A stretch of DNA of 8,508 bases from Halanaerobiaceae bacterium (GTDB lineage: Bacteria; Bacillota; Halanaerobiia; Halanaerobiales; Halarsenatibacteraceae). The number at the start of each line of letters is the position of its first letter. Position 1 is the stretch's first letter. The notes beneath the pieces were generated by a model, which was not told the origin of the DNA, ran no database searches, and saw only the letters and a program-made list of their open reading frames with translations. The DNA is taken from positions 1 to 8,508 of the forward strand of contig PWHA01000121.1 of the NCBI GenBank assembly GCA_003554685.1, in the 5' to 3' direction. Below are positions 1 to 6,310 of this stretch, piece by piece. The translations under genes were made by a program, and so were the position numbers.

Positions 1-17
1 CCGCGCACTTCCTCCAG

Positions 18-716
18 CTATCCGGAAATAAATTCCAGGGCCCGATCCAGATCACTAACCTGGCGCTGATAATGCCTTTCCTCCAGCACACTCACCATGG
101 TATTGGCTATCTCCCGGGCGGCTTCCGGGCTGGTATGGGTGGCCTCGATTATCAGGAGGTTATCAACAGCTCCGGTGCGGATGCTGACAATGTTGCGAAG
201 CTCCCGGGCGGTAATTTCTCCTTCTTTGGCGGTCCAGCCCATAAAATTCTTAAGCCCCTCCTGGAGATTCCCGGGCCAGGCCAGTATCCTGGCCGGCAGG
301 CTGTCCTGCCTGGAGGCCTCAGCGCTCTCCTGGCCTACCCCCTCCTCATCCCGGGCGGGCTCGGCCTCGGCCGCCAGCCCCGCTTCCTGCTCGAGACTGG
401 CACTGACCTGCTCCAGAAAGGTGCGGCTTCTCAGCATCTCTTTATAGATCTGAGCATTCCGGGAGGTTATCAAAGTTCTGGCCTCCGGAGATATGTATTC
501 CCTTAAGGTTTCTTCATCTTCGGTAATCAAAACCTGGCTGGCAGCCTGATACTCTGACGGTATAAGGGTGGTAGCATAGTAGGTCAGCAGCACGGCCCCC
601 ACCACCAGCAGAATAAGCAGCACTTTTCGTCTCCAGATCAGATAAAACAGCTCCCGCAGATCAATCTCCATCTCGGCTGTCTCTGACCTGTCTTTATTCT
701 GATTCATTTCCTTCAT
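18..716 (-). CDS. Wzz/GumC-like chain-length determinant, N-terminal part, ended by in-frame amber
   Basis: Proteins of this family (polysaccharide co-polymerases, COG3206 type) sit in the inner membrane and control the length or export of exopolysaccharide or capsule chains. The 232 residues show a basic cytoplasmic N-terminus with the family-typical E-I-D-L-R-E-L stretch (17-23), one membrane segment at about 33-51, then the periplasmic Wzz entry (S-E-Y-Q-A-A-S-Q-V-L-I, 54-64). The conserved region 'SPEAAREIANTMVSVLEERH' is at 196-215, just before the coiled coil. Residues 112-145 form an Ala/Glu/Arg-rich insert. The first ATG is chosen because AAAGGAG lies 12 nt upstream; the second Met, three codons in, has no suitably spaced SD. 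The frame stops at TAG (18-20), where the coiled coil should continue; the next codons read LEEVR to the window edge. Full-length relatives have a long coiled coil and a second membrane helix, so this is probably a pseudogene, a readthrough case or a sequencing error. Confidence 0.8.
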   Translation of the reverse strand: MKEMNQNKDRSETAEMEIDLRELFYLIWRRKVLLILLVVGAVLLTYYATTLIPSEYQAASQVLITEDEETLREYISPEARTLITSRNAQIYKEMLRSRTFLEQVSASLEQEAGLAAEAEPARDEEGVGQESAEASRQDSLPARILAWPGNLQEGLKNFMGWTAKEGEITARELRNIVSIRTGAVDNLLIIEATHTSPEAAREIANTMVSVLEERHYQRQVSDLDRALEFISG

Positions 717-927
717 TTATTTCCCTCACTCCTTTAAACAAATTACCTTGCTTAACTGATAACTTATAGCTTTTTACCTGCCCTCCAGCCTGTAACTTAA
801 CCTGAAATAGGCGGTTCTATTTTCCTCTCCTGAGGGGCCCGTAAAGAGCAGGCGGTTTTATTTTGCTATATCCTTTACCCTGATATCTCTCTTAAAAATT
901 CCCGGGTAAAAATTTTCCGACAATTAC

Positions 928-956
928 ATTATACTGTTTCAGCCTAAATCCGTCAA
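928..956 (-). promoter_or_regulatory. Sigma-A promoter for the Wzz-like gene
   Basis: On the minus strand TTGACG (956-951) and TATAAT (933-928) are separated by exactly 17 bp, a near-perfect housekeeping promoter. Transcription would start near 921, giving a leader of about 205 nt before the ATG at 716. The leader contains two copies of a GGCGGTT(C/T)TATTTT motif (plus-strand 809-823 and 850-864) but I recognise no known riboswitch in it. Confidence 0.7.
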
Positions 957-1506
957 ATGCCTTAATCCGACAAATATCCCGGCCTGAATGGTTAGCTGCC
1001 AGCCTGACTTCCAGCCTGACTTTAAATATTTCAGCTGAAAGAGGTGACAGCTAAAGCGCTGTTAAGCCGCCGGTGAACAATCCAGGTTCCCGGAATGCAG
1101 GCGATGCAGACGATGCAGGCGGGCCTGAACTAATTCAGGAGCAAGAACTAATTCAGGAGCAAGCTCAAGGGCAATCACAGCTACTATTTTTTCCAGAAAT
1201 CAAGAAATCCGGAAGCTACTTACAAGTCCGGAAGCTAGCTAAAAGGCAAGCCCAGTTAATCCTATTTGAATAATTTCAGAAACAATCTAGCAATAACTTC
1301 TAGATTAAGAATGATTTATCCTCTTTTTTTTCTCAAATCAATTCAACCAGCCCTTAAAAAGGGATAATTAGTCCTAAAAATAAATATTAATCCTCACCGG
1401 ACAAAATCCTGCAGGAAAATGTTCCCTCGGTCTTGAAATATAGTAATTGAGGAAGTTCCAATTACCTGCTTTATCTGAATATCAGAAAACCCTTGCTTTG
1501 CCGGGT
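957..1506. other. Non-coding region with several short direct and inverted repeats
   Basis: I see no convincing gene here. The stretch holds many small tandem duplications: CCAGCCTGACTT twice (999-1022); a 9-bp unit three times (1094-1120, gatgcaggc type); GAACTAATTCAGGAGCAA twice head to tail (1127-1162); TCCGGAAGCTA twice at 19-bp spacing (1208-1218, 1227-1237). It also holds two hairpins of the same design, a 7-bp stem with a 9-nt loop: AATCTAG/CTAGATT (1284-1306) and GTAATTG/CAATTAC (1443-1465). The only open frame, 66 codons from a GTG at 1073, has no ribosome site at a useful distance and its peptide merely translates the repeats. Confidence 0.6.
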
Positions 1507-1622
1507 GCTTTAACTAAATATTTAATGAAATATCAGGAGCTTTTGCTTTAACTAAATATCAGGAGCTTTTGCTTTAACTAAATAGCAGGAGGTTCTGATT
1601 TAACTAAATATCAGGAGGTTGT
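1507..1622 (+). repeat. Four tandem 26-bp repeats carrying SD-like AGGAG, leader of the LRR gene
   Basis: Units begin at 1507, 1545, 1571 and 1597 and follow the pattern GMTTTAACTAAATAKCAGGAG plus a short variable tail. The first unit is 38 bp because it carries an extra 12 bp (TTAATGAAATAT type) in its middle; the other three are exactly 26 bp. Every unit contains CAGGAG. The last two have CAGGAGGTT, and the final one (AGGAGG at 1613-1618) is the ribosome site of the LRR gene, 11 nt before its ATG. The array therefore repeats the translation-initiation region without its start codon. Confidence 0.85.
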
Positions 1623-1629
1623 AAATTCA

Positions 1630-3108
1630 ATGCCCGACTTTACCAAATATAACAAACTACATACCGGATTATTAAATCAAATCCAGCTAATAATAATTCT
1701 CTTCCTGATAACAACCACCTTCCTGCTGATAACTACCTTAATCCCGGCCTCCCTTGCTGCCGAAGAAAGACTGGCCGAGCCCCGGCTGATCGCCCCGGGA
1801 GAGGAATCTTCTCCTGGAGAAACTGTGGCAACCCTGACACCCACCCTGCGCTGGGAGGAAGTAGCAGGAGCAGATTACTATCAGCTGGCAGTTAGAGACA
1901 TCGAAGCAGGAGTCCTGGTGTATAATAGTGAAAATATCGCGCCTCTAACAGAAGCCAGGGCTACCCTCCCGGAAGGAACCCTGGAGGAAAACACCACCTA
2001 TCGCTGGAATGTCAGAGCCTATTCTCAGGACCCCGAGATAGATGACAGCTGGTGGTCAGAGCTCCTCTATTTTCAAACCGAGCCTGCAGCTGAAGCTGCA
2101 CCTGAAATAGCTGAGCTGGAGGATCTGGGAGAGTTGGCGGATCCGGGGGAGTGGGAGTGGCCGGAAGAAGCGCCGGAGCTAGAAGAGCTAGAGGAGCTGG
2201 AGGAAAGCGTGGAAGTATCGGCGGAGTTGGAGGAGCTGGAGGAGATTGATGAACAGGAGGAGTTGGAAGAGTTGGAAGAATTGGAGGAGCTGGAAGAGAT
2301 CGATGAACCGGCGGTTACAGAAGAGCCGGAAGAACTGGAGGAAGAGGAACTGCCCGCCAGGGATGAACCTCTGATTTTTGAAGATGAAAACCTTGAAAAA
2401 ACAATCAAGGCAGCTCTGGATAAATCTGAGGAAGAGCCCCTTTATCCGGAGGAGGCTGCTGAGCTGACAGAGCTGGAAGCCCTGAACCGGGGCATAACTT
2501 CCCTGGCAGGAATCCAGCAGCTAACCAACCTGGAACAGCTTTTCCTCATGGACAACCAGATCACCGACCTGACTCCCCTGGCCGGAATTACCAGCCTGAC
2601 TCAGGTAAATCTCTGGGGAAACGAAATCCAGGATCTCACTCCCCTGGCCGGCCTGGAAAACCTGGAATACCTGAGCCTGATAGACAATCAAATAGAAAAC
2701 ATCACTCCTCTCTCTGAGCTGACCAATCTCAAGAAACTCTGGCTGGACTTCAATCAAATAACTGACATCAGCCCCCTGGCCAGCCTGACCAATCTGGAAC
2801 ACCTCAATATTAAAATGAACCAGGTCGACGATATCTCATCCCTATCCTCTCTCACCGAGCTGAAAACTCTCAGCCTGGTCTTTAATGAGATAAGCGATAT
2901 CTCCGTCCTGGCCGACCTCCCGAACCTGGAAAAACTGGACCTCCGCCACAATAAAATCGACGACCTTGCCCCCCTGCTGGCCAGCGAAAACCTCGGCCCG
3001 GGCAGCGAAATCGACCTGCGCCACAACAACCTCGACCTCAGCCCCACCTCCCGCACCCGCGAAATCATCGCAGAGCTGGAAGCAAGCGGCGGGGAAGTGA
3101 GGTATTAG
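1630..3108 (+). CDS. Secreted internalin-like leucine-rich-repeat protein with acidic linker
   Basis: Likely an exported surface or periplasmic protein that binds another protein or a glycan; the ligand cannot be told from sequence. The 492 residues contain a signal peptide (long hydrophobic core 18-40, probable cleavage after Ala44 in SLAA), a fibronectin-III-like beta domain at about 50-150 (pattern PTLRWEEVAGADYYQLAVRD ... TYRWNVRA), and an extreme Glu/Leu linker at about 157-240 built from ELEELEE repeats. A helical N-cap follows at about 248-287 (FEDENLEKTIKAAL), then about eight 22-residue LRRs at about 288-470 (NLEQLFLMDNQITDLTPLAG type, as in internalins), and a C-terminal cap. The repeats are complete, so the protein looks functional. 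The start is fixed by AGGAGG at 1613-1618. I see no sortase motif, S-layer domain or C-terminal membrane anchor. The TAG stop falls inside the first copy of the 95-bp direct repeat. Confidence 0.9.
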   Translation: MPDFTKYNKLHTGLLNQIQLIIILFLITTTFLLITTLIPASLAAEERLAEPRLIAPGEESSPGETVATLTPTLRWEEVAGADYYQLAVRDIEAGVLVYNSENIAPLTEARATLPEGTLEENTTYRWNVRAYSQDPEIDDSWWSELLYFQTEPAAEAAPEIAELEDLGELADPGEWEWPEEAPELEELEELEESVEVSAELEELEEIDEQEELEELEELEELEEIDEPAVTEEPEELEEEELPARDEPLIFEDENLEKTIKAALDKSEEEPLYPEEAAELTELEALNRGITSLAGIQQLTNLEQLFLMDNQITDLTPLAGITSLTQVNLWGNEIQDLTPLAGLENLEYLSLIDNQIENITPLSELTNLKKLWLDFNQITDISPLASLTNLEHLNIKMNQVDDISSLSSLTELKTLSLVFNEISDISVLADLPNLEKLDLRHNKIDDLAPLLASENLGPGSEIDLRHNNLDLSPTSRTREIIAELEASGGEVRY

Positions 3109-3195
3109 CGTATTTGGTCGGTACCGGGTTCCCCCACGAAAAACCACAATTTTCGACAGGCAGAATTTATCAATTGTCCGCCCACAGAGAATGAC
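3101..3195 (+). repeat. Direct repeat copy 1 (3' of LRR gene)
   Basis: First of three copies. Bases 3107-3160 are identical over 54 bp to 7535-7588 of copy 3; one more mismatch extends the match left to 3101, and a weaker match (about three quarters identical) continues to 3195. Internal features are CGGTACCG (palindrome), GGGTTCCCCC, a small hairpin CGAAAA/TTTTCG around ACCACAA, and a second imperfect hairpin GGCAGA/TCCGCC. Confidence 0.9.
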
Positions 3196-3449
3196 AATCT
3201 TTGAATCTTCTTAATAGATTTTTGGGGGGAAGCCTGCTTTTAATTCTTAAGATTACAGTGATTTCATAGGTTTAGAATTATGAGGTTTAGAATTATGCAA
3301 AAGGCCTATATTAGTTATAATCTGCTGAAAAAGAAATATATTGCTCTATTTTGAGTCAAGAGCAAAAAGTGTGCAAATTCCTCGGCTACAATATTAAACC
3401 TATGCCATAGAGCTCTTTTCAACTTTAATAATCTTCTATATTTTGAATT
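3196..3449. other. AT-rich intergenic region with an inverted-repeat-bounded 140-bp segment
   Basis: No gene is visible. A 10-bp perfect inverted repeat, CATAGGTTTA (3265-3274) and TAAACCTATG (3395-3404), bounds a 140-bp segment. Its left end contains AGGTTTAGAATTATG twice in tandem (3268-3282, 3283-3297), and inside it is a 7-bp hairpin TTGCTCT/AGAGCAA (3341-3365). It might be the remnant of a small non-autonomous element, but it encodes nothing and I found no flanking target duplication. Confidence 0.4.
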
Positions 3450-3535
3450 TTGCTAATTCAGTATTTGTGAGATATAATAAATTATAACCACAAAATTTTA
3501 CCCAATTAGTTAAAAATTTTCTAATTAAGGGGGAG
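3450..3535 (+). promoter_or_regulatory. Promoter, leader hairpin and RBS of the OmpA gene
   Basis: TTGCTA (3450-3455), a 17-bp spacer and TATAAT (3473-3478) make a good sigma-A promoter with a start near 3485. The short leader carries an AATTAG/CTAATT inverted repeat (3504-3509, 3521-3526) ending directly at the strong ribosome site AAGGGGGAG (3527-3535), 6 nt before the GTG start at 3542. The hairpin could modulate access to the ribosome site. Confidence 0.6.
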
Positions 3536-3541
3536 TAAAAG

Positions 3542-5206
3542 GTGTCTTTTAAAAAAGCCAGTTTTATTGTTTTGGTAGCCCTGATTACTTTGTCTATTCT
3601 TATTTCTCCTGAGGTAATGGCTTTCCCGGATGAAGTCCCTGCAGAAGATTTGCCAGGCAGTCAGGATCATTCCTTGATATCACGCTTTCCAGGTTCCTAT
3701 ATCAGATATTTTAATTACAAAGATTACGATGAATTTACATTGCCTTTAAACAGGCTGGATCAGGCAGATTTTTCAGAGAATTATCAGCCCTATGCTGATC
3801 AAGATTTAAGACTTGAAGGCAGGATGACCCAGGCATTTTATCTGGTACCAGATAATCATTCTACCTTAGAGATCTACAGAAATTATGAAGAAGTTTTAAA
3901 AGATAACGGGTTTGAAATAATAGCAGCGCAGAATGGAAATATCCCAGAAAGTTTTTATCGAGATCTCTATTCCTCAATTAGATTTAGAAATTCACCAGGA
4001 ACCAGGTTTGAAAGCGTAACTGCAGATGTAGGAAACGGTAGATATCTTCTTGCTAAATTAAGCAGAGCCGCAGGAAATGTTTATATTTCAATTTATACAT
4101 CCAATCATAAATTCTATGGAGGTAGATGGCCTGACGGCCAGCCGGCAGTCTTTCAGGTTGTAATGGAAGAGACAGATCTTAAGGTTGATCTTATTAATAT
4201 TGATCTGGATTTTGCAGATGATAAAATTGAAGATTCAATAGAATCAGAAGAACCAGACTTTCCAGAGAATGTACCAGCAGAAGATATAACTGACAGCAGA
4301 GACCATTCATTAGTTTCCCGCTTTCCAAATTCCCTTATTAGATTTTATGATTACAAAAATTATGATGAATTCACGATGCCTTTAAGCAGTCTGGACCAGG
4401 CAGAATTATCTGCTGATTACCAGGAATATGTAGAAGAAAATTTAAGACTTGAAGGCAAAATGACCCAGGGATTTTATCTGGTGCCAGATAATCATTCTAC
4501 ACTAGAGATCTTTAGAAATTACGAGATGGCCTTAATTGATAATGGTTTTGAAATAATTGCAAAACAAATTAGAAATGTCCCGGAAAGATTTTATAGAGAG
4601 CTCTATTCAACAGTTAATTTTAAGGATTCATCTGAAACTAGATTTGAAGGAGTAAATGCTAGCGAAAGAGATGGCAGATATCTTCTTGCTAAATTAAGCA
4701 GAGCCGAAGGTGATGTTTATATTTCAGTTTATACATCCAATCATGGATTCTATGGAAGTAGATGGCCTGACGGCCAGCCGGCAGTCTTTCAGGTTGTAAT
4801 GGAAGAGACAGATCTCAGAACTGATCTGATCGATGTAGACAGTGCCCTAAAAGACCTTAGAAGTAGAGGCAGGGTGTCTATACATGGTATATTATTTGAT
4901 GTAGATAGTGCTCAGATTAGAGAAGAATCAAGACCCACTCTTGAAAGAATCGCTGAATTATTAAATGAAAACCCTGAGTTAAGCCTTTATGTTGTAGGCC
5001 ATACCGATAATACTGGGAATTTAGATTATAATATCGGACTATCAGAAAGAAGAGCTGAATCAGTAGTAAATGCCTTAATAAGTGATTATAATATAGCCAG
5101 TAATCGTCTTAGTTCATATGGCTTAGGACCTCTGGCGCCCCAGACGACCAATCAAACTACAGAAGGTCGAGAGCAAAACCGCAGAGTTGAACTGGTTAAA
5201 CCATGA
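3542..5206 (+). CDS. OmpA-family protein with two tandem DUF4892-like domains
   Basis: Probably an envelope protein that anchors to peptidoglycan; its presence argues for a cell with an outer membrane. The 554 residues have a signal peptide (hydrophobic 7-22, likely cleavage after Ala27), two homologous domains at about 28-221 and 240-433, and an OmpA C-terminal domain at about 445-554. The OmpA domain shows the expected features: 'GILFDVDSAQI', 'VVGHTDNTGN', 'NIGLSERRAESV' and 'QNRRVEL', including the Asp and Arg that bind diaminopimelate. The duplicated domain resembles DUF4892 of proteobacterial OmpA-like proteins (DHSL.SRFP, YKxYDEF); this is from memory. The two copies align without any gap at an offset of 212 residues. 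GTG start with AAGGGGGAG 6 nt upstream. The gene stands alone between repeat copies 1 and 2, and its GC content is intermediate between the LRR gene and the downstream operon. Confidence 0.88.
   Translation: MSFKKASFIVLVALITLSILISPEVMAFPDEVPAEDLPGSQDHSLISRFPGSYIRYFNYKDYDEFTLPLNRLDQADFSENYQPYADQDLRLEGRMTQAFYLVPDNHSTLEIYRNYEEVLKDNGFEIIAAQNGNIPESFYRDLYSSIRFRNSPGTRFESVTADVGNGRYLLAKLSRAAGNVYISIYTSNHKFYGGRWPDGQPAVFQVVMEETDLKVDLINIDLDFADDKIEDSIESEEPDFPENVPAEDITDSRDHSLVSRFPNSLIRFYDYKNYDEFTMPLSSLDQAELSADYQEYVEENLRLEGKMTQGFYLVPDNHSTLEIFRNYEMALIDNGFEIIAKQIRNVPERFYRELYSTVNFKDSSETRFEGVNASERDGRYLLAKLSRAEGDVYISVYTSNHGFYGSRWPDGQPAVFQVVMEETDLRTDLIDVDSALKDLRSRGRVSIHGILFDVDSAQIREESRPTLERIAELLNENPELSLYVVGHTDNTGNLDYNIGLSERRAESVVNALISDYNIASNRLSSYGLGPLAPQTTNQTTEGREQNRRVELVKP
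3623..4204 (+). repeat. Intragenic domain duplication, copy A (copy B at 4259-4840)
   Basis: Copy A and copy B are offset by exactly 636 bp with no indel. Identity is uneven: 4122-4179 and 4758-4815 are identical over 58 bp, and the stretch beginning AGATATCTTCTTGCTAAATT is also essentially identical, while other parts differ at many codons. Patchy identity suggests gene conversion between the halves or selection on part of the domain. Confidence 0.85.
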
Positions 5207-5209
5207 ATC

Positions 5210-5241
5210 TATAGTGGTGGTACCGTATAGTGGTGGTACCG
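5210..5241 (+). repeat. Tandem 16-bp duplication at the left edge of direct repeat copy 2
   Basis: TATAGTGGTGGTACCG occurs twice head to tail (5210-5225, 5226-5241), immediately after the OmpA stop codon and running into copy 2. Its GGTGGTACC core matches the left edge GGTGGTATC of copy 3 (7526-7534), so the duplication appears to copy the repeat's own boundary. Confidence 0.85.
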
Positions 5242-5338
5242 GGTACCGAGTGTATTTTGGTCGGTACCGGGTTCCCCCACGAAAAACCACATTTTTCGAC
5301 AGACAGACTTGGCCAATTGTCTGCCTTCAGAGGATAAT
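5242..5338 (+). repeat. Direct repeat copy 2 (3' of OmpA gene)
   Basis: Second copy, with the same core GGTCGGTACCGGGTTCCCCC followed by ACGAAAAACCACA. It has one extra T in the GTATTTTGG stretch. In the first hairpin an A-to-T change extends the stem to CGAAAAA/TTTTTCG. The right end CAATTGTCTGCCTTCAGAG is shared with copy 3 and is closer to it than to copy 1. The copy ends about 25 bp before the terminator at 5363. Confidence 0.85.
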
Positions 5339-5362
5339 AACCATAATAACCAGACCTGGGCC

Positions 5363-5408
5363 GCTCACTCTTAAGCTGCAGTTTTTTGGCAGCCGGTGAG
5401 CTTTTTTT
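5363..5408 (+). terminator. Rho-independent terminator after the OmpA gene
   Basis: An outer stem GCTCAC/GTGAGC (5363-5368, 5396-5401) and an inner stem GCTGC/GCAGC (5375-5379, 5389-5393), separated by an internal loop, are followed at once by seven T residues (5402-5408). It would end transcription from the OmpA gene and insulate the downstream operon. Confidence 0.8.
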
Positions 5409-5449
5409 ATTTTACCTTTTTGTAAGCTATATATCATGGAAATTATTTC

Positions 5450-5478
5450 TTGACAGACTGTCATTTTCCGGCTATAAT
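5450..5478 (+). promoter_or_regulatory. Perfect sigma-A promoter with operator-like dyad over the -35 box
   Basis: TTGACA (5450-5455), a 17-bp spacer and TATAAT (5473-5478) match the consensus exactly. A perfect 13-bp dyad, TGACAG-A-CTGTCA (5451-5463), overlaps the -35 element, a place where a dimeric repressor would block RNA polymerase. Transcription would start near 5485, leaving about 200 nt before the first gene; that leader has a small hairpin AGCTG-AAAC-CAGCT (5520-5533) and no good open frame. Confidence 0.7.
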
Positions 5479-5624
5479 TAGATAATACCATTTTATTCCT
5501 GGAAGGAAACAGCAAAATCAGCTGAAACCAGCTCTTCAACAGTTACTTAGAAGTGATTTTGGTGGTATAAACCTTTTGAAAGAATTATACTATTTACAGA
5601 GAACTATAAAAATGCCGATAATTT

Positions 5625-5633
5625 TGTTATAAT
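5625..5633 (+). promoter_or_regulatory. Possible second, extended -10 promoter close to the operon
   Basis: TG-T-TATAAT is an extended -10 element about 50 nt before the first start codon, with only a weak -35 (TATAAA, 5605-5610). It could supply a low basal transcript with a short leader, separate from the strong upstream promoter. The surroundings are very AT-rich, so a chance match is possible. Confidence 0.35.
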
Positions 5634-5683
5634 AAAATCAAGATGATTAATTAATTTTATTTATTGATTGGAGGGAACGATTT

Positions 5684-6295
5684 ATGACAGTATTCAATAA
5701 TAAATTTAATTCTAAAAATAGAAGTGACTTTAAAATAAACCGGGCTTATTATTTAACTGATGAACAAGAAGCTTTATTTGAAGATTTTTATAAAAATATT
5801 CTAATTGACCTGGCAAAATATTATTTTCAAAATAAATATAATATCAGTCATAACAATTTTAATGAATTAAAAAATGAATTAAAAAAGGAAAGAGCTAAAT
5901 ATGATATTACTGATATAATGTTATTAGAAGAGATATTTGAAAAAGGCAAAGAATTTTATATTGTACTTTTTTCCAAATTATATGTTAATAATTTAGATGA
6001 AATAAATAATATTTTTGACCGCATTAAATATTTTGTATCAGAATCTAAATTTTTAGATGAAAGTCCAGAAAAATATGATCAAATTTATAATTTATTTGGG
6101 TTAATCGGCTCTTATTTAGTTAATAGATTAAAAAAAGAGAACCTTTTAGTCGATGATCTTAATTTTGATGAAAATAAACATGATATTGATAACCTAAATA
6201 ATACTACTAATATAAAATTCAATAAAAATTCTGAGATTTCATCCATAAATAATAGCCTTGGTGAAGAAAAAATATATCCAGACTGGTGTGCTTAA
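5684..6295 (+). CDS. Helical protein of unknown function, first gene of nuclease/SecB-like operon
   Basis: I do not recognise the family. The 203 residues are predicted by eye to be almost wholly alpha-helical from 24 to about 155 (alternating Lys/Glu with Leu, Ile, Phe and Tyr), with no signal peptide, membrane segment or evident helix-turn-helix. From about 157 the sequence turns into an Asn/Asp/Ser-rich, probably disordered tail that ends in a short hydrophobic motif, I197-Y-P-D-W-C-A203. The ATG has GGAGGG (5670-5675) 8 nt upstream. The stop overlaps the A-run leading into the ribosome site of the next gene, so the two are co-translated. The gene is very AT-rich, unlike the flanking LRR and Fic genes. 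By analogy with toxin-antitoxin-chaperone modules, this could be the chaperone-dependent antitoxin or inhibitor and the tail its chaperone-binding element; this is inference. Confidence 0.85.
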   Translation: MTVFNNKFNSKNRSDFKINRAYYLTDEQEALFEDFYKNILIDLAKYYFQNKYNISHNNFNELKNELKKERAKYDITDIMLLEEIFEKGKEFYIVLFSKLYVNNLDEINNIFDRIKYFVSESKFLDESPEKYDQIYNLFGLIGSYLVNRLKKENLLVDDLNFDENKHDIDNLNNTTNIKFNKNSEISSINNSLGEEKIYPDWCA

Positions 6296-6310
6296 AAGGA
6301 GGTTATTAAC

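Noticed and set aside
1073..1273. 66-codon open frame starting at GTG
   Set aside because: No ribosome site at a useful distance (GAGGTG is ~27 nt away), the peptide is just translated tandem repeats, and no domain or signal is visible.
2073..3147. Minus-strand open frames opposite the LRR gene
   Set aside because: They are mirror images of the repetitive LRR coding sequence (for example long Ser runs opposite Glu codons) and have no start signals.
5210..5245. T-box-like GGTGGTACCG motif
   Set aside because: It resembles the conserved T-box antiterminator sequence, but there is no specifier stem, no matching terminator arrangement and no synthetase or amino-acid gene downstream; it is explained as part of the direct repeat.
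5327..5539. 70-codon minus-strand frame in the operon leader
   Set aside because: It runs through the terminator and across the consensus promoter on the opposite strand, and its peptide has no domain or ribosome-site support.
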